Assembly: GCA_017311315.1 (NCBI GenBank)
Contig: CM029627.1
Location: forward strand, 52,233,976-52,297,975
Reading direction: 5' to 3'
Origin: Dendrocalamus latiflorus
Lineage: Eukaryota; Streptophyta; Magnoliopsida; Poales; Poaceae
DNA length: 64,000 nt
Every line of letters starts with the position of its first letter. The stretch's first letter is position 1. Of this stretch, positions 24,705-36,101 are shown one piece after another. A model generated the notes under the pieces. It was given only the letters and a program-made list of their open reading frames with translations. It was not told the origin of the DNA and searched no databases. A program made the translations under genes and the position numbers.

Positions 24705-24915
24705 TTACAAACGGTTCCATAATAGAACTGTCTGTGATATGCTACAACATCACAGATGGTTATATAATAGAACCATCTGTAATAAGGTACACAATCACAT
24801 ACGGTTCTGTAATAGAATCATCTGTGATATGCTACACATCACAAATAGTTCCATTATGGAACCGTTTATGATATTAATATCATAGATAGTTATTTAATAG
24901 AACTGTCTATGATAG
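24705..24915 (+). mobile_element. CACTA subterminal hairpin array
   Basis: Five or six tandem hairpins of the form ACGGTTCCATAATAGAACTG occur, variants of the ACGGTT/AACCGT words seen at 472 and 15413. The arm loops are mostly (T)AATAG. No CACTA terminus is found beside them. The array lies between the TNP2 pseudogene and the TATA box of the second CACTA gene, so it may be the 3' end of one element, the 5' end of another, or an internal promoter-side array. Confidence 0.75.
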
Positions 24916-24920
24916 TTCTT

Positions 24921-24930
24921 CTATAAATAG
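24921..24930 (+). promoter_or_regulatory. TATA box of the second CACTA gene
   Basis: CTATAAATAG followed by GGGCCC sits immediately after the subterminal array and about 30 bases before a CT/CCT-rich leader, the usual plan of a CACTA promoter. A possible leader splice donor (GAAG|GTATGG) lies at 25154, with the start codon at 26020. Confidence 0.6.
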
Positions 24931-25553
24931 GGCCCTTGCTAGGTTTTGCGCTTTTACTCCTCACTCGCGCACCCCTTCGTCTCCTCATCCCCCACTGCCA
25001 CCGCCGCTGCCAGAGAACCCAACGTCTGCATCCTCTCCTTCCTCACCTTGCGTGGTGGCCCCATTGCCTCTCCTCCCGATGCCACCTCTCCTCCCAACGC
25101 CGCCTCTCCTTCTCGTCACCTCTTGACCCGCTCCCTATTGCCTCTCCTCCTGAAGGTATGGATCCCAAATACCACTTCTTTACCTCATGTGTGACAGATC
25201 TGTCCATATCTGTTAGTGCCTTTTTATGTGGAACACAAAAAGGAATGGGGAAATAGATGTGAGAGGGAAGGTGGGCCTACTTGTGTCGGGCTGGAAGTGG
25301 TAAGGATGTTGGGGTGGTGTGTTCCTCATGTGGATGAAGATTTGGATGGTGATCCCTTGTCGTTGCCAAAACTATCGCCTTCATGTGGTCCTCACAGTCA
25401 GCCTTCTGGGCCCCCAGTGGTCCACGCTCTCCTTTTGCTTCCACTACATTCTTATCTCCCCTCCTCTGACTCTTCTCTTCTTACTTCTATGGGTAGGCTG
25501 CTGCTTTAAGTGAAATAGGACATGAAACATTGTGAGTCAGAGTAGTAGTTATA

Positions 25554-25663
25554 CAAGAGGAACACTACAGAACTATACACGTGATCTTAAAAAGGCATGA
25601 AGCATATTAATTTGTTTCATGCCTTTTCAAGCCCATGTGTATGATGCTTCAATGTCCATCTTG
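25554..25663 (+). repeat. Long hairpin, copy 1 (candidate small-RNA precursor)
   Basis: The two 55-base arms meet with almost no loop (centre near 25608). By hand count 41 of 55 positions pair in Watson-Crick fashion, with some of the rest able to form G-U pairs. The best-paired part is the GGCATGAAG / CTTCATGCC core. Confidence 0.6.
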
Positions 25664-25779
25664 TAGTTATTGAGAAATACATGTCCCCTCCTTCGACTCT
25701 CCTCTCCTTACTCCTATTGGTGGGCTATTGGTTTAAGTAAAAGGGTATGAAATACTTTGAGTCCGAGTAGTAGTTGTAT

Positions 25780-25887
25780 AAGAGGAACATTACAGCACTA
25801 TACACTTGAGCTTCAAAAGGCATGAAGCAAATTAATTTGTTTCATGCCTTGTCAAGCTCAAGTGTATAATGTTTTAATGTTCCTCTT
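25780..25887 (+). repeat. Near-perfect 108-base hairpin, copy 2 (candidate small-RNA precursor)
   Basis: The arms 25780-25833 and 25834-25887 pair at 48 of 54 positions by hand count, with no loop beyond the AAATTAATTT centre. The arm contains TATACACTTGAGCTT and GGCATGAAGC. A transcript from the TATA box at 24921 would include it. Such a structure is a good substrate for Dicer-like enzymes. No mature small RNA can be identified from sequence alone. Confidence 0.65.
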
Positions 25888-26019
25888 GCAGTTGTTGAGA
25901 AATACATGTCACATCACTCAAAATCCTAGTTGGGGAGAAACAAATTGTGAGGGTGTGAGATCAACCATGTGTCTATATTTACGCTCATAGCTCACTATAA
26001 TTAGTTTTTTGTAAGAGAG

Positions 26020-28420
26020 ATGACATCATCATCGTCGCCATCAACATCGTCGAATGGGTCTGATGCTCTGAATACTAGGGTAACTAAGTGTGGCAAAGGA
26101 GTATCAAAAGGCCAGAGGGCTAAATGACCATCACGATAGTCTCTCTGAATGGGGTCCCTATGCAACCGAAGAAAGTAACTGCAGCATTTCGGACTACCGG
26201 TGGGATAATTGGAAGGGAACGGGTCCCTATCACCGTAGCAAACTAGAAAGGTTTGATAGAAAATGAGAGAAATATGTTGTGGACAGAAATTTCAAACTCG
26301 TTCGAGATCCCAGCAGAAGTTCAGGTACTCATACGATGGCAGGCACTCCTCGTAAAGGAAAAAGCAAGAAAGACCTTCAAGAGCACGCTTGTCACACAAT
26401 ACATGACCAAGGATCGTACGCCCTTCATGAGGTATCCTTTCATGTCACTGGAAAGATGGGAGGCCTTTGTGCAGATGAAGATGATGACCTAATTTCAATA
26501 AGAAAGTGAGGCACACAAGGCTCTCCAGCCACAAAACACTCACCCCCACAGACTTGGCGCCACTAGGTACACGAGTAAAATCCTGCAAATGGAGGATGGA
26601 GGACAAGGTCGCAATCTGATCGGAGGCCTCTCACCATTTGCTGGGATCACAAACGAGCACGTCCGAAACTGGTTAAGAGTTAAGTCATCAACCACATCTT
26701 TTGGTGTTGTCTCTTTCAAAAACCCCACAAATGAGGAAGTGCCCCAACGCCTAGTAAGATATGTTAAACTACCTAGTTGTTAATAGGTCCACAACTTCAT
26801 GGGGTCTAAAATAACATGATTGCCTCTTGCAGCAAACATTGACTACTAAATCTTCTGAAGGCTCCTTTGAAGTAGTCAGGGAGAAGGATATACTATCCAT
26901 GGCCCTAGAAAATAAGGAGCACCTTAGTCGCACGTGAGGCATGGGGGTTTACATATCTTGGAGGCACGGATTTCTAAACAACTCCAAGGCATACAGGGGT
27001 GGGAAGAGATCCAAGGCCGAGCGCCAGGAATGTATGAAACATGACTTTCATGCATAACTTGAGGAGATAACTACCTCACTTCAAGGAGAGATAGATTCAT
27101 TGAGGGAAGAACTGAGAGAAGTCCACAACCACTCACAAGGCACCCCCGTTATTGCAGTAGCAAGTCCCCCTCAACGTCAAAGTAGTTGTTGCATAGATAG
27201 ACCTGGTGGATGCCTTAGCTTATTATGTATCATTATGTAGGAGCCTACGTCATACATCCTCAGAGTCATGCTTGTTGGCTCCATTACTGTTGATGTTGGG
27301 TGGGGATAGCATATCCATACCTACCAGTGACGTTGGTGCACGGTGCCCAGCTAGGGACCGATTTTGCGAAGGTCCAAGTGGACATGATTAATGACATTTT
27401 CAAGGCTATCCCACTGGAGAGGCCCCCAAATGGAGAAATCATGACACTAGGGGTGCCGTCCACATATTCGTCTAGTAGCCCAAGAGGGACATCGTCCTGG
27501 ATCCTTCCGTGCCATGATCTTCACATGACCTTGCCTGTTGAACAGAACCCTCTATGACTTCACCTGAAGCTCCACTTTAGAAGACCATGCATCTGCTCTC
27601 GTGGAGATAACACTAAATATGTATCGCAAGCGAGGCTTTAAGGCCCAACCGAACAAGATTAAGCTACCTCCCAGGCCCTGGAAGTACAAGCTCAAAGTGT
27701 CGTTGGTTCCCGATTCATAATTGCCCAACTTTGGACTGGTTTGTAGGACTTTGCATTCTTGGTACATGCAGAGGTCTAACAGGAAGCCAAACCGACAAAC
27801 TAGATTCACCGTGAGATACACAAAGACGCATTTCCTCCATGACTTAGGCTACTTTGTCGTGACCTTTGAAGACTTATTCTTACTATTCAATCTCGACGAA
27901 CTTGATGCCTCACTTCTACGATACTGGACACTGGAAGTGTACTGTATAATCAAGTTCTACATTCATGTAATATCAATAAATGTCATAACTCATTGCTTAT
28001 GTATGTATAGATCCATGATCCAACAAGTTTGGAGGCGATGATAACCGGTGGGTTTTCTCAACCCATACTTAGTCTCTAAGCAATCTATCAAGGAAAACAA
28101 ATCCTTCATCAAAGATTACATAATGACGGGATTATTTACTCAGAGTGACAAGGACTACATCCTGGTACCCTTCAACCAGGGGTGACTGCTTCACTAATTA
28201 CCATACAAGTTTTATCTGTACTTTATAAATAACATGAACATAGGATTAATCGCTATGGAGACATACATAACTAGGTCTCATTAGATTCTGATTGTGATTG
28301 TATCAAAATGGAGCAAGCTAATATACCTTGATTCCCTACTTAGGACCAACCATGACTTCACCCATGTGCAACAAGCAATTGACTGATAAACACATTTCCT
28401 CCATACATAACTCTATTATA
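26020..28420 (+). pseudogene. Second CACTA gene (Transposase_24-like plus Ulp1-like protease), disrupted
   Basis: An ATG at 26020 opens the serine-rich MTSSSSPSTSSNGSDALNTR, then stops within 40 codons. Later pieces match the plant transposase Ptta/En/Spm type (Transposase_24): ARKTFKSTLVTQYMTKDRTP (26300-26460) and LGATRYTSKILQMEDGGQGR, GLSPFAGITNEHVRNWLR (26550-26680). The last part resembles the Ulp1-like cysteine protease part of CACTA proteins: FEDLFLLFNLDELDASLLRY (27866) and ILIVIVSKWSKLIYLDSLL (28287-28345). The His expected before the WILVV-type strand is not in an open frame. Frameshifts and stops are frequent. It is preceded by its own TATA box and leader, unlike a simple continuation of TNP2. 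Confidence 0.72.
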
Positions 28421-28599
28421 GTCTTCACTTCGTTTGTAATGGTTGAAGCTAACCTTTTGGAATCATATAGGTCGTTCAATGCTTATGTTGCCCAGGGAGG
28501 GAGACACAAGGAATTCAGCGCCACACTACAACATAGGACACTTCCTGTCTATCACTTAAAGTCCCAACACTAACGAGTGGGACCAGACCCCACCCGTTA

Positions 28600-31500
28600 G
28601 GCCATCCCTCTTCACTCACTGACACGCCGGGCCTGCGCATCAAGAGGCTTCTTCCACCTCGTGTGCGCTAGTTCTGCCATGCCATCTTTCTAGTTTTTGA
28701 CACTATGCCTGTGTTTTCCTACTCACCTACCCAGCCTCAATCACCTATTGCATCGCCGCACCAAGTCTCCCCTGTCTTTGTCGCTTCTACACATTGTGCT
28801 TTGCCAAAAAGAACTGTGTGCTCATCTCTGTGCCATGCTCCTGAGTTTTCGCGAGCCAATCTTGGCCATATTATCTCTATAAAGCTCTCTCAACAACGCC
28901 ATGGTCTTCCTCATCTCGCACTCACTCCATTCCGACGAGAACCTAAGTTCTAGCTCTTCCTTTCACCCGGAACATGCCATCTTTTGTTTCATATCCCCTA
29001 AAGCATTTCCCCTTAGCAAATTGCTTGATTCGTGTAGCTCCCCACCGAAATCGGGCCATTGTCCTCATCTCCAGTCAGGAGCACCGTCACTAACTGTTCT
29101 TCCTCTCCAATGAGACCTAGCCTGATTCTTCTCTCTCAGAGTTTCCCTAACTCTTCCCGAAGCTTATGCAACCCCCACTTGCAGCTCTCCCCATCGAGGA
29201 GCTCCCGCGTCATGGATGACCTCTATGCCACCACTACTACTCGCCATCCGGCCACTCCATCGCCTCTCTGACATCGCCAACCCCCTCAGTAGACTCCTAG
29301 TAGTCCCTAGATGTTCACGCGATCACTTAATTTGGGAATGCCCCTACCATAGCATGGTCTTCGCTGTAGCTCTGCATGGTGCACCGCAAAGGTCGCCGCC
29401 TGCACTCTTCAGTGACCTTTTGGCCCATAAGGCACTGCCTTAGGCTTCACCATGCTCTTTTCAATCTGTTTTGCTCATTCCAACGCCCAATCACCGCCTC
29501 CTTTGCTGTTGACAAGCTCGTCGGAGCATCGCTCCTCTCGGCTCTACCTTTTCCCTCGCTGATAGTGGGCCCAGCTTGTCAGAATATTTAGTTTAGCACT
29601 AATGGCGTGTTTAAAACTAATGCACGTAAGACATGTAGGGCCGAGACAATTAGTTAATTGGAATTATATTTAAAACCATATTTCAAACAGTTGAGTATGA
29701 CATGTAGGACCCACATGGAGGCAATGTTTAAAACATGAGAATATGACATGTAGGTCCACCTGTAAGAATGTAAGTTAGCTCTAATGACAGATTTGAAACT
29801 AATGAGTGTATGACAAGTGGGCCCAACTAAAATCATTAAAGAATTTTAATTAAACCAAAAACAAAAATACGAGTCACTGACGTATGGGATCCACATGATA
29901 AATAAATAAATAAAATGTGATTTAAAACTAGTGACGCCGACAAGCATAGCCCACAAGTTAGGAATTTCAGAAAAATGAATAAAAAGGAAAAGCCATTTTT
30001 AGTTATGTGGAAGTACACTTTTTCTATTGGAAAGCGTATTTTTGAAAGAACATATGGTCTAACATTTTGAAATTTCTATTGGAGAAGTACGCCTTTGACA
30101 TCATCACTTTTAACAATTTTTAGAATTTATAAACCAAATAAAATTCAAATGACTATAACTTTTGAATATGCATTCCAAATCAAGTGATTTTTGTCTCTAA
30201 TTTTTTCTAAAATTATGCTCTATCCAAATATGAAAAAATATTTAAATTTTATCTCTATTCAAATTTGTTTGTCTTTTACCTATATTCATTTGAATCTTAT
30301 TGAATTGACACCATCACGCCGAATAATTTTGAGAATGCTTCCGAACCATTCTGTAAACTACAAGAGAAAGACAATTATTATATATTGTTTGCAAAATCTA
30401 TTATGCATGCGTGTATGTTTCATTAAAATTATTATACTGTGGGTAATGGTAGTTATATCTGCTTGTATGCATTGAACCTCATGGCAAACTTGGTATTCTT
30501 ACTGTTGTAACCCTAAGGACATGGTTTAGACAGTAGCTAATATTATTTTGAGTATATTACATTGAGTATATGGTCTAAATACTTAGTCATGCACTAGTGT
30601 ACGCTAAGATTGATCATTCAAAAATATTTGCGTATGGATATGGGAAATTTTGAAATGTTAGACCAGAGGAAAACCTCTATTAATTTAATATAAAATAAAA
30701 TAAAAAAACACAGATTTAGATACGGGCGAGTTATATTATGAACTGTGAAATGTTATAAGGTATCTCGCATGTTGATAGGAGGAGATTCTCGCCTGGGTCA
30801 ATTAAGGACCGAATACTATTGCCGCATATCTAAGTTATATGGTACAACCACATGTGCTATATGGGTTTGGTTTTAACTAATAAGTTGTCTAGGACTACCC
30901 TTGTATTTTGGTTGGCTAAAGTAGTGAAGATATTTCAGGAAGGTCTGCTCGTAGGGACTCCCTTCACCAAGGTGTTGGGACCAAAGTTTGCTAATAAACA
31001 GTGAATGCGTACTTAGCAGAAGGACACACCTAAGTGAGGTTTTTCATTCATCGGATTGTGCAAAATTAGGACTAGATGATGTAAAAGCTATATGATAATC
31101 AATTTTGTCCCATGCCCAAGGAAGCATGATGTTGCCATTAGTATATTTAATTATCTCATGTGGGTATAGTTGTACAACCTCTCGGGATTATTAAAAACTA
31201 TTTAAATAGCCATGCTCACAGTCATGAGCATACTTAGATGCAGTCACAATGGGTATAGCTTTTATTTTTACAAACCTGTTTCGCTGGAAAAGTTGGGATG
31301 GCATGTACGTGTCACGTGTGCCATGCTCATGGTTGGGAATTATTCGATGATCGCAACCAAGGATGTCTGTGAATAGATGTGATTTACTATTATTAAATGT
31401 TATATAAATGTTACTTCATTACGTGTCAACTACTCTTTACAATTCTGTTACAATTTACTACTTATCAATATTGTAAATGAAAATTGCTTTATGCTGAAAA

Positions 31501-31740
31501 TAACTTGTAGCATAATGCCTTACTTATTGTACCGTTACATTTATATATATGTTGCGATACACTACAAGTCTTGCTAAATACACAAATACTCAACATAGTT
31601 TAAATTATTGTTGTTCAGAGAATGAGAAAGATAACATGCCTGACGATGCGTATTTTGCCCTCACATTAGGGAATTCGACGATAGGTCTTTCTAGGGTTTT
31701 AAATCTAGTCGGTTGCCTGTAGACTATAATGACACACCGC
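28600..31740 (+). mobile_element. Gypsy-type LTR region, plus strand (boundaries approximate)
   Basis: The block at 31160-31240 is the reverse complement of 12040-12120, showing the same LTR family as the 11830-15301 region but in the opposite orientation. It has the same plan: a GC-rich 1-kb part with nonsense proline/serine-rich frames (28690-29580), TGACATGTAGGACCCAC-type repeats (29690-29830), then an AT-rich tail. No gag/pol frame was found. Neither end nor a target duplication could be fixed. Confidence 0.48.
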
Positions 31741-32731
31741 TGTACCTTTTTGTTTATTTACTTGACTTCCGTTGCGTATTACTCTTGATACTTACATTTA
31801 TTTGGCCGGTTAGCCATATGTTTTAAACGATATTATGCATCGCTTATATATTGCCCTTTGTTGTAAATTTCTTGTATACGATATATATGGATGTGATCTT
31901 GATGTTGTAAATATATGTACTAACTATTGATCATAGGACTATTATATAACACATATGAGGATTTTGGGTATTCTACGCCTAGGGTCCCTACATATCTCCT
32001 ATGAAATATATATGAATCGCAAATGGTGAAATCGAACCGTAAGTAGAATCTGAGGTGACGTGGCGCTCTCTCTTTCCATAATTTGCACTCAGCTTTAGTA
32101 TAGGGATAAGATGTGGATCGCAACTAGTGAAACTAACCATACATATGAACAAAAGAGACATACAAATCGAGAAGAAGAATAATAATAATCGAGGTGAACA
32201 TGCATATTAGCTGAACAGAACTCCCCTTGAATTAAATCGAGAATAATAATAATTGCCCCTAGCTACAATCTGAACAACCGATAGAACATTCCAATGATCA
32301 TGAAACATGCATTATATATACTAGATCCTTTGCTACCAACTAAATATCTCATAAAGGTAAAAGTTTATAATATGTTAAGATCCGATGGGACTTGGAGTAG
32401 ATATACACGAGCTAAAATATATGCAAGGCTTCTGACCCCATTGTGACCTATTTCAGACCAAGTTGGATGCATCATAGCCACTGGATATCTTGGTTATGAT
32501 CATTACAAAGCTGAGCCATGTTCATGCATGATTCAACTAGCTGGTTGACTCAATTATTTGTACATGCTAATTATTGGTATATATGTGCACGTTAGAAGAT
32601 CACACGGCGGCGGCGTCGAATGCTGAACGCTAGCTATCATGTGTGCGAGTATTTAGCCAATTAAGTAGTTGATCGATTCCTTTTTTTAAGCTAGCTTGTG
32701 ATGTCCATGACTCAGCTTGGAGTTTAGCTAT
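31741..32731. other. Intergenic DNA, no gene seen
   Basis: A 67-codon minus-strand frame (31920-32123) has no recognisable domain. The rest is AT-rich non-coding sequence. Confidence 0.4.
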
Positions 32732-32971
32732 GGGTCTGTTTGGTGCGGCTGTGGCTTATGGCTTTTGACTGAAATTTTTGAATTTTAGCTGTTTGCGATA
32801 GAGATTATGGAGAGAGATACTCGCTTGCGATTTTGGTTGATACAGATATTGGGTTTTTAACATGTACTACAATTAACTTGTAGATCCCGTCTTAAGAAAA
32901 TACCCCGTTTATAAGTTAGGTACTGTAGCAAAAGTTAAAAGCTGCTAGCTTCGGTCGAAAAGAACAGACCC
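32732..32971 (+). mobile_element. MITE with GGGTCTGTT termini, best copy of its family
   Basis: The left end GGGTCTGTTTGG and the right end GAACAGACCC form a 9-10 bp inverted repeat around 240 bp. The flanking TAT triplets match on both sides, but the right one adjoins an LTR, so the true duplication length is uncertain. The other family members in this window lack one or both ends. No coding capacity. Confidence 0.75.
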
Positions 32972-32974
32972 TAT

Positions 32975-34380
32975 TGAAGGAATGCGCGTAGGCTACGGTA
33001 GCAGAAAACAAAACTTTTCTACCGCGCACACCAGGACATCATGCTAAGGAGGGATCATAGATCGTTACCACTAGACGCGCAGTGCAGCGGAAGAAGAGTT
33101 GGAGAAGCCGATCCAACCACGCATGTCGAGGTAGTAGTGGAAGTAGTCGATCGTCCCGAACAGATCGTCTCCTCCATGCGATCAACCACACCACGAGCAG
33201 ATCCAATCTGTAGGTTGTTGATGCCGATCAACGCCACAACGAGCAGCGCCTCCACCGGTATCCACACGTCCGGGGCTGGAACGCCGATCGCGAGTGTACC
33301 AGCACTCGCGAGCGGCTAGGGTTTGGCTCGGGAGGTGGCGGCTAGGGTTTGGCTCGGGATTAACAGAAGCATGCACCCCTGAGCCCCTCGCCTCCATATA
33401 TATAGACCTCCTCACTTGGGCCTCGTGGACCGAGGCCTAATAGGAGTCTATCCGGATCTCTATCCGAATTGAGCCCGCATCCGAATCACATTCGAATTAG
33501 TGTTCCAACCCGTTAAGTGTGCGACCCGGTAGGTTCACGTATACTTGGTCGCGACCCAGAAACGCCTTTCCGGTCACCCTGTTAATAGCGGCCTCTAGTA
33601 AGACATATTAACCCCAAAGTATACGTAAAGATCATATCGGCTGAATCTGTAATGTTCTCATGTACGAATCCCTTTGCCTCACAATATAGATTAAGTTCAA
33701 GGCGAGACCTGTGTCATCCTCTTAATAGCTCAATCACTCTCTCGATTCCGTGATGGATTATAAACTTGTGATTGACTCCTCAATCACCTTGGCATGGCCA
33801 TGCACTTTCATAATCCATTACATCGAGGGGCCCAGAGATATCTCTCCCATAAGGAGGGGCAAATTCTATCTTGATCATTCACATCCCACTACATGTTTCA
33901 TGGCAAACCCGAAGACTACTTTTATGTCTACCCAGTTACGGAGTAGTGTTTAGTAGTCCCAAAATAAGCTACTACGCATGTTGGGAAACATGATGATCTC
34001 AAGTCTAAGGATTCCACATAAACACTACTTGAGACCAACTGATGACACATGGAATCTCTACAGTGTCTCATGGCGGGTCTATCCAACATATGTTCACTAA
34101 CACATGTCCATATTATTGATTTGGTATCTCCATACCATGATCCATAAGACATGATCATCAATCAATACATATGCTGATCTTTGAAACATATTTGTTCCTC
34201 ATATTAATCAGGGATCATTTAGAAATAGCAACATTTTGGCATTAAGAGTCTCATGAATAAGTCACATACTCATTGATCAATAATGATAATGTCTATTTCA
34301 AGGAACAAAGCAATGTATCATAAACATAGTATGTGATATATTCAACATCTCCATGTTGCCTCTAGGGCATATCACCAACA
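32975..34380 (-). mobile_element. Solo LTR of a BARE/Angela-like Ty1-copia element
   Basis: On the minus strand the block starts TGTTGGTGATATGCCCTAGA, the well-known start of BARE-1/Angela/WIS-type LTRs in grasses, and ends CGCGCATTCCTTCA. No primer-binding site, gag or pol follows on either side, so this is a solo LTR. The five bases on the two sides (CCTAT and GTATA) differ, so the target duplication has decayed or the LTR arose by unequal recombination between elements. Reading frames inside are shadows. Confidence 0.78.
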
Positions 34381-36087
34381 GTATATGGCGCAGTGGCGAT
34401 GCGTCGCTTATGTACACCTCATGGATTAGAAATTAAATAATGAATGCTAGCTATGTGCAAGAAAAAAAATCCTTTCAAGAAGATTGTGATAACTCTCATT
34501 GGAAGAAGGGACTTGATACGCTTGTCACCGTTAGTAATTCAAGTCCGCTCCCGCTAGACACTACTTTATTTCTAACTTTTCTCGATAATTATTATCAGTA
34601 TATTTGCCGACGGTGATAACCCTTTTGTAATAATCCGTCGGACCAGTATGGTAATAGAGGAGAGGGGTAAATGGTGCCTTTAAAATTTTTCTCTAAGTAT
34701 TCCTCAATCTTTCACTCTAGTAGCTCCTGAGCTATGAAGATCAAGATTGGAAACTAAAACCAAAGCAATCAACTTAAAATCCGAGAGCCAAAAAAATTCA
34801 CAGCCCTAGTGGTCAAACTGCAAGCAATAAGCCGATCTGACTAGGCTCTCGTGGTCTGACCGCTCCCCTGTTTCAGAACTGAAAAATCAGTTTGAGCCGA
34901 TGCAACTTTCGGTATACCTCAGAAAAAATCCAAGTCCAAATGAGATGAGATTTTTTACATACCTTGCTTAAGGTCTCAAGAACATATTTCATCCAATGAT
35001 CACAAGAATCCTCACCAAAGTTCAGACCTTTTTCATGAACAAGCAAGATTGCACTAAAATCGAGCAAAAACTGAAAATGGGGAATATAACTTGTTCGTGG
35101 GTGAAGGATGGTCAAGATGACTCTAGATGTATTCCCACATATCACAGCAAGTAAGAACTCTTAAAGATCTGACGCAAAAACAATTGGATAAAGAAATCTC
35201 CGGAAAATGTCAAATCCAAGCAAAACCGGGTAACTTTAAGAACTTGCAAGACAATATGCGGATTTGGATGGGGATTAATCTCTATGAGTTATTTCTATCA
35301 CTTATACATCCTTAGCATACAACAATATCAAGAAAGGTAGAGAGAAGATCAAAACCAACAAGTTCAAGAACAAATCAACTAAATCTAGATGATTCCATGA
35401 GAGATGAACAAAGTTGATGTATTGCTATTTAAGGATGAAGTCTTTGCAGTCACTCTACCTAGAGGACAAAAGAGCACATTGCAACACTCGCACTTCTCAA
35501 ACTCTAACCCTAGAACACTTAGCTAGACTCTGGATGGTTGAAAGGGTTAACTCATGGAAACTACCAACACTGCAAATAACTACTAATGAAAACTCGTGGA
35601 AAGATTAATAACTCATCGATCGAGCAAAAATGACCCATAAAAACTCATCGCCGACTATTGGAAACTAAGGTTATCCAAATGAAACTCTTCATTAATCATG
35701 CACTACACCTAGTGATACCACCTGGCCATACCACAGCCACAATCACAAGCACCAACTCTTATTATCATTATCCCTCTCAATCAAACAATCATTATCACTA
35801 TCCATCTCCATCAAACAATCATGCAATACACATATAAACATCTCATAACAAAACCTATCAATCATAAGATACCGGAATCGTAATGCAATGCTTGACCCAA
35901 AAACCCATCCTACTATGTACCAGTGTGTCAAATTTTATTTCAACCTAATTAACTAGCATAAGTCATATTTTAGAAATTATACAGCCTAATTAATATTTTT
36001 TTGTTGTGCAAGTTTACCAATCCTAGACCAAATTTTAGTAAATTATCTAAATTAAATTAACAAATTTCCATTACAGACCTAACACCC
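34381..36087 (-). other. Probable decayed retrotransposon DNA, no intact gene
   Basis: Minus-strand words such as ACCATTTACCCCTCTC and GTGGTCTGACCACGAGAGCC-like text recall the LTR-like blocks at 39423 and 47546. Nothing translates to gag or pol. The part next to 36088 should be the untranslated internal region that follows the primer-binding site. Confidence 0.35.
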
Positions 36088-36099
36088 GCTCTGATACCA
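36088..36099 (-). other. Retrotransposon primer-binding site (initiator tRNA-Met)
   Basis: On the minus strand the sequence is TGGTATCAGAGC, the classic plant primer-binding site complementary to the 3' end of initiator methionine tRNA. It lies two bases from the LTR edge at 36102, fixing the element's direction as minus. Confidence 0.9.
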
Positions 36100-36101
36100 A
36101 C

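Larger units (their letters stand above)
25458..25910 (+). repeat. Tandem duplication (unit about 227 bp) in the CACTA gene leader
   Basis: Two copies, about 25458-25684 and 25685-25910, share CTCCTCTGACTCTTCTCT-like starts, a GAGTCAGAGTAGTAGTT-like block, and an internal hairpin each. They differ at many positions. If the CCT-rich leader is spliced at 25154, both copies lie in the leader intron. Confidence 0.88.

Noticed and set aside
24705..24915. Regular spaced palindromic repeats resembling a CRISPR array
   Set aside because: Plant nuclear context, no unique spacers of even size, and the repeats are CACTA subterminal hairpins also found at 472 and 15413.
33041..34161. Several 60-90 codon frames
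   Set aside because: They lie in the BARE/Angela-like solo LTR and have no similarity to retroviral-type proteins.
32970..34385. Target-site duplication for the BARE/Angela-like LTR
   Set aside because: The bases outside the ends (CCTAT and GTATA) do not match, so no duplication is claimed.
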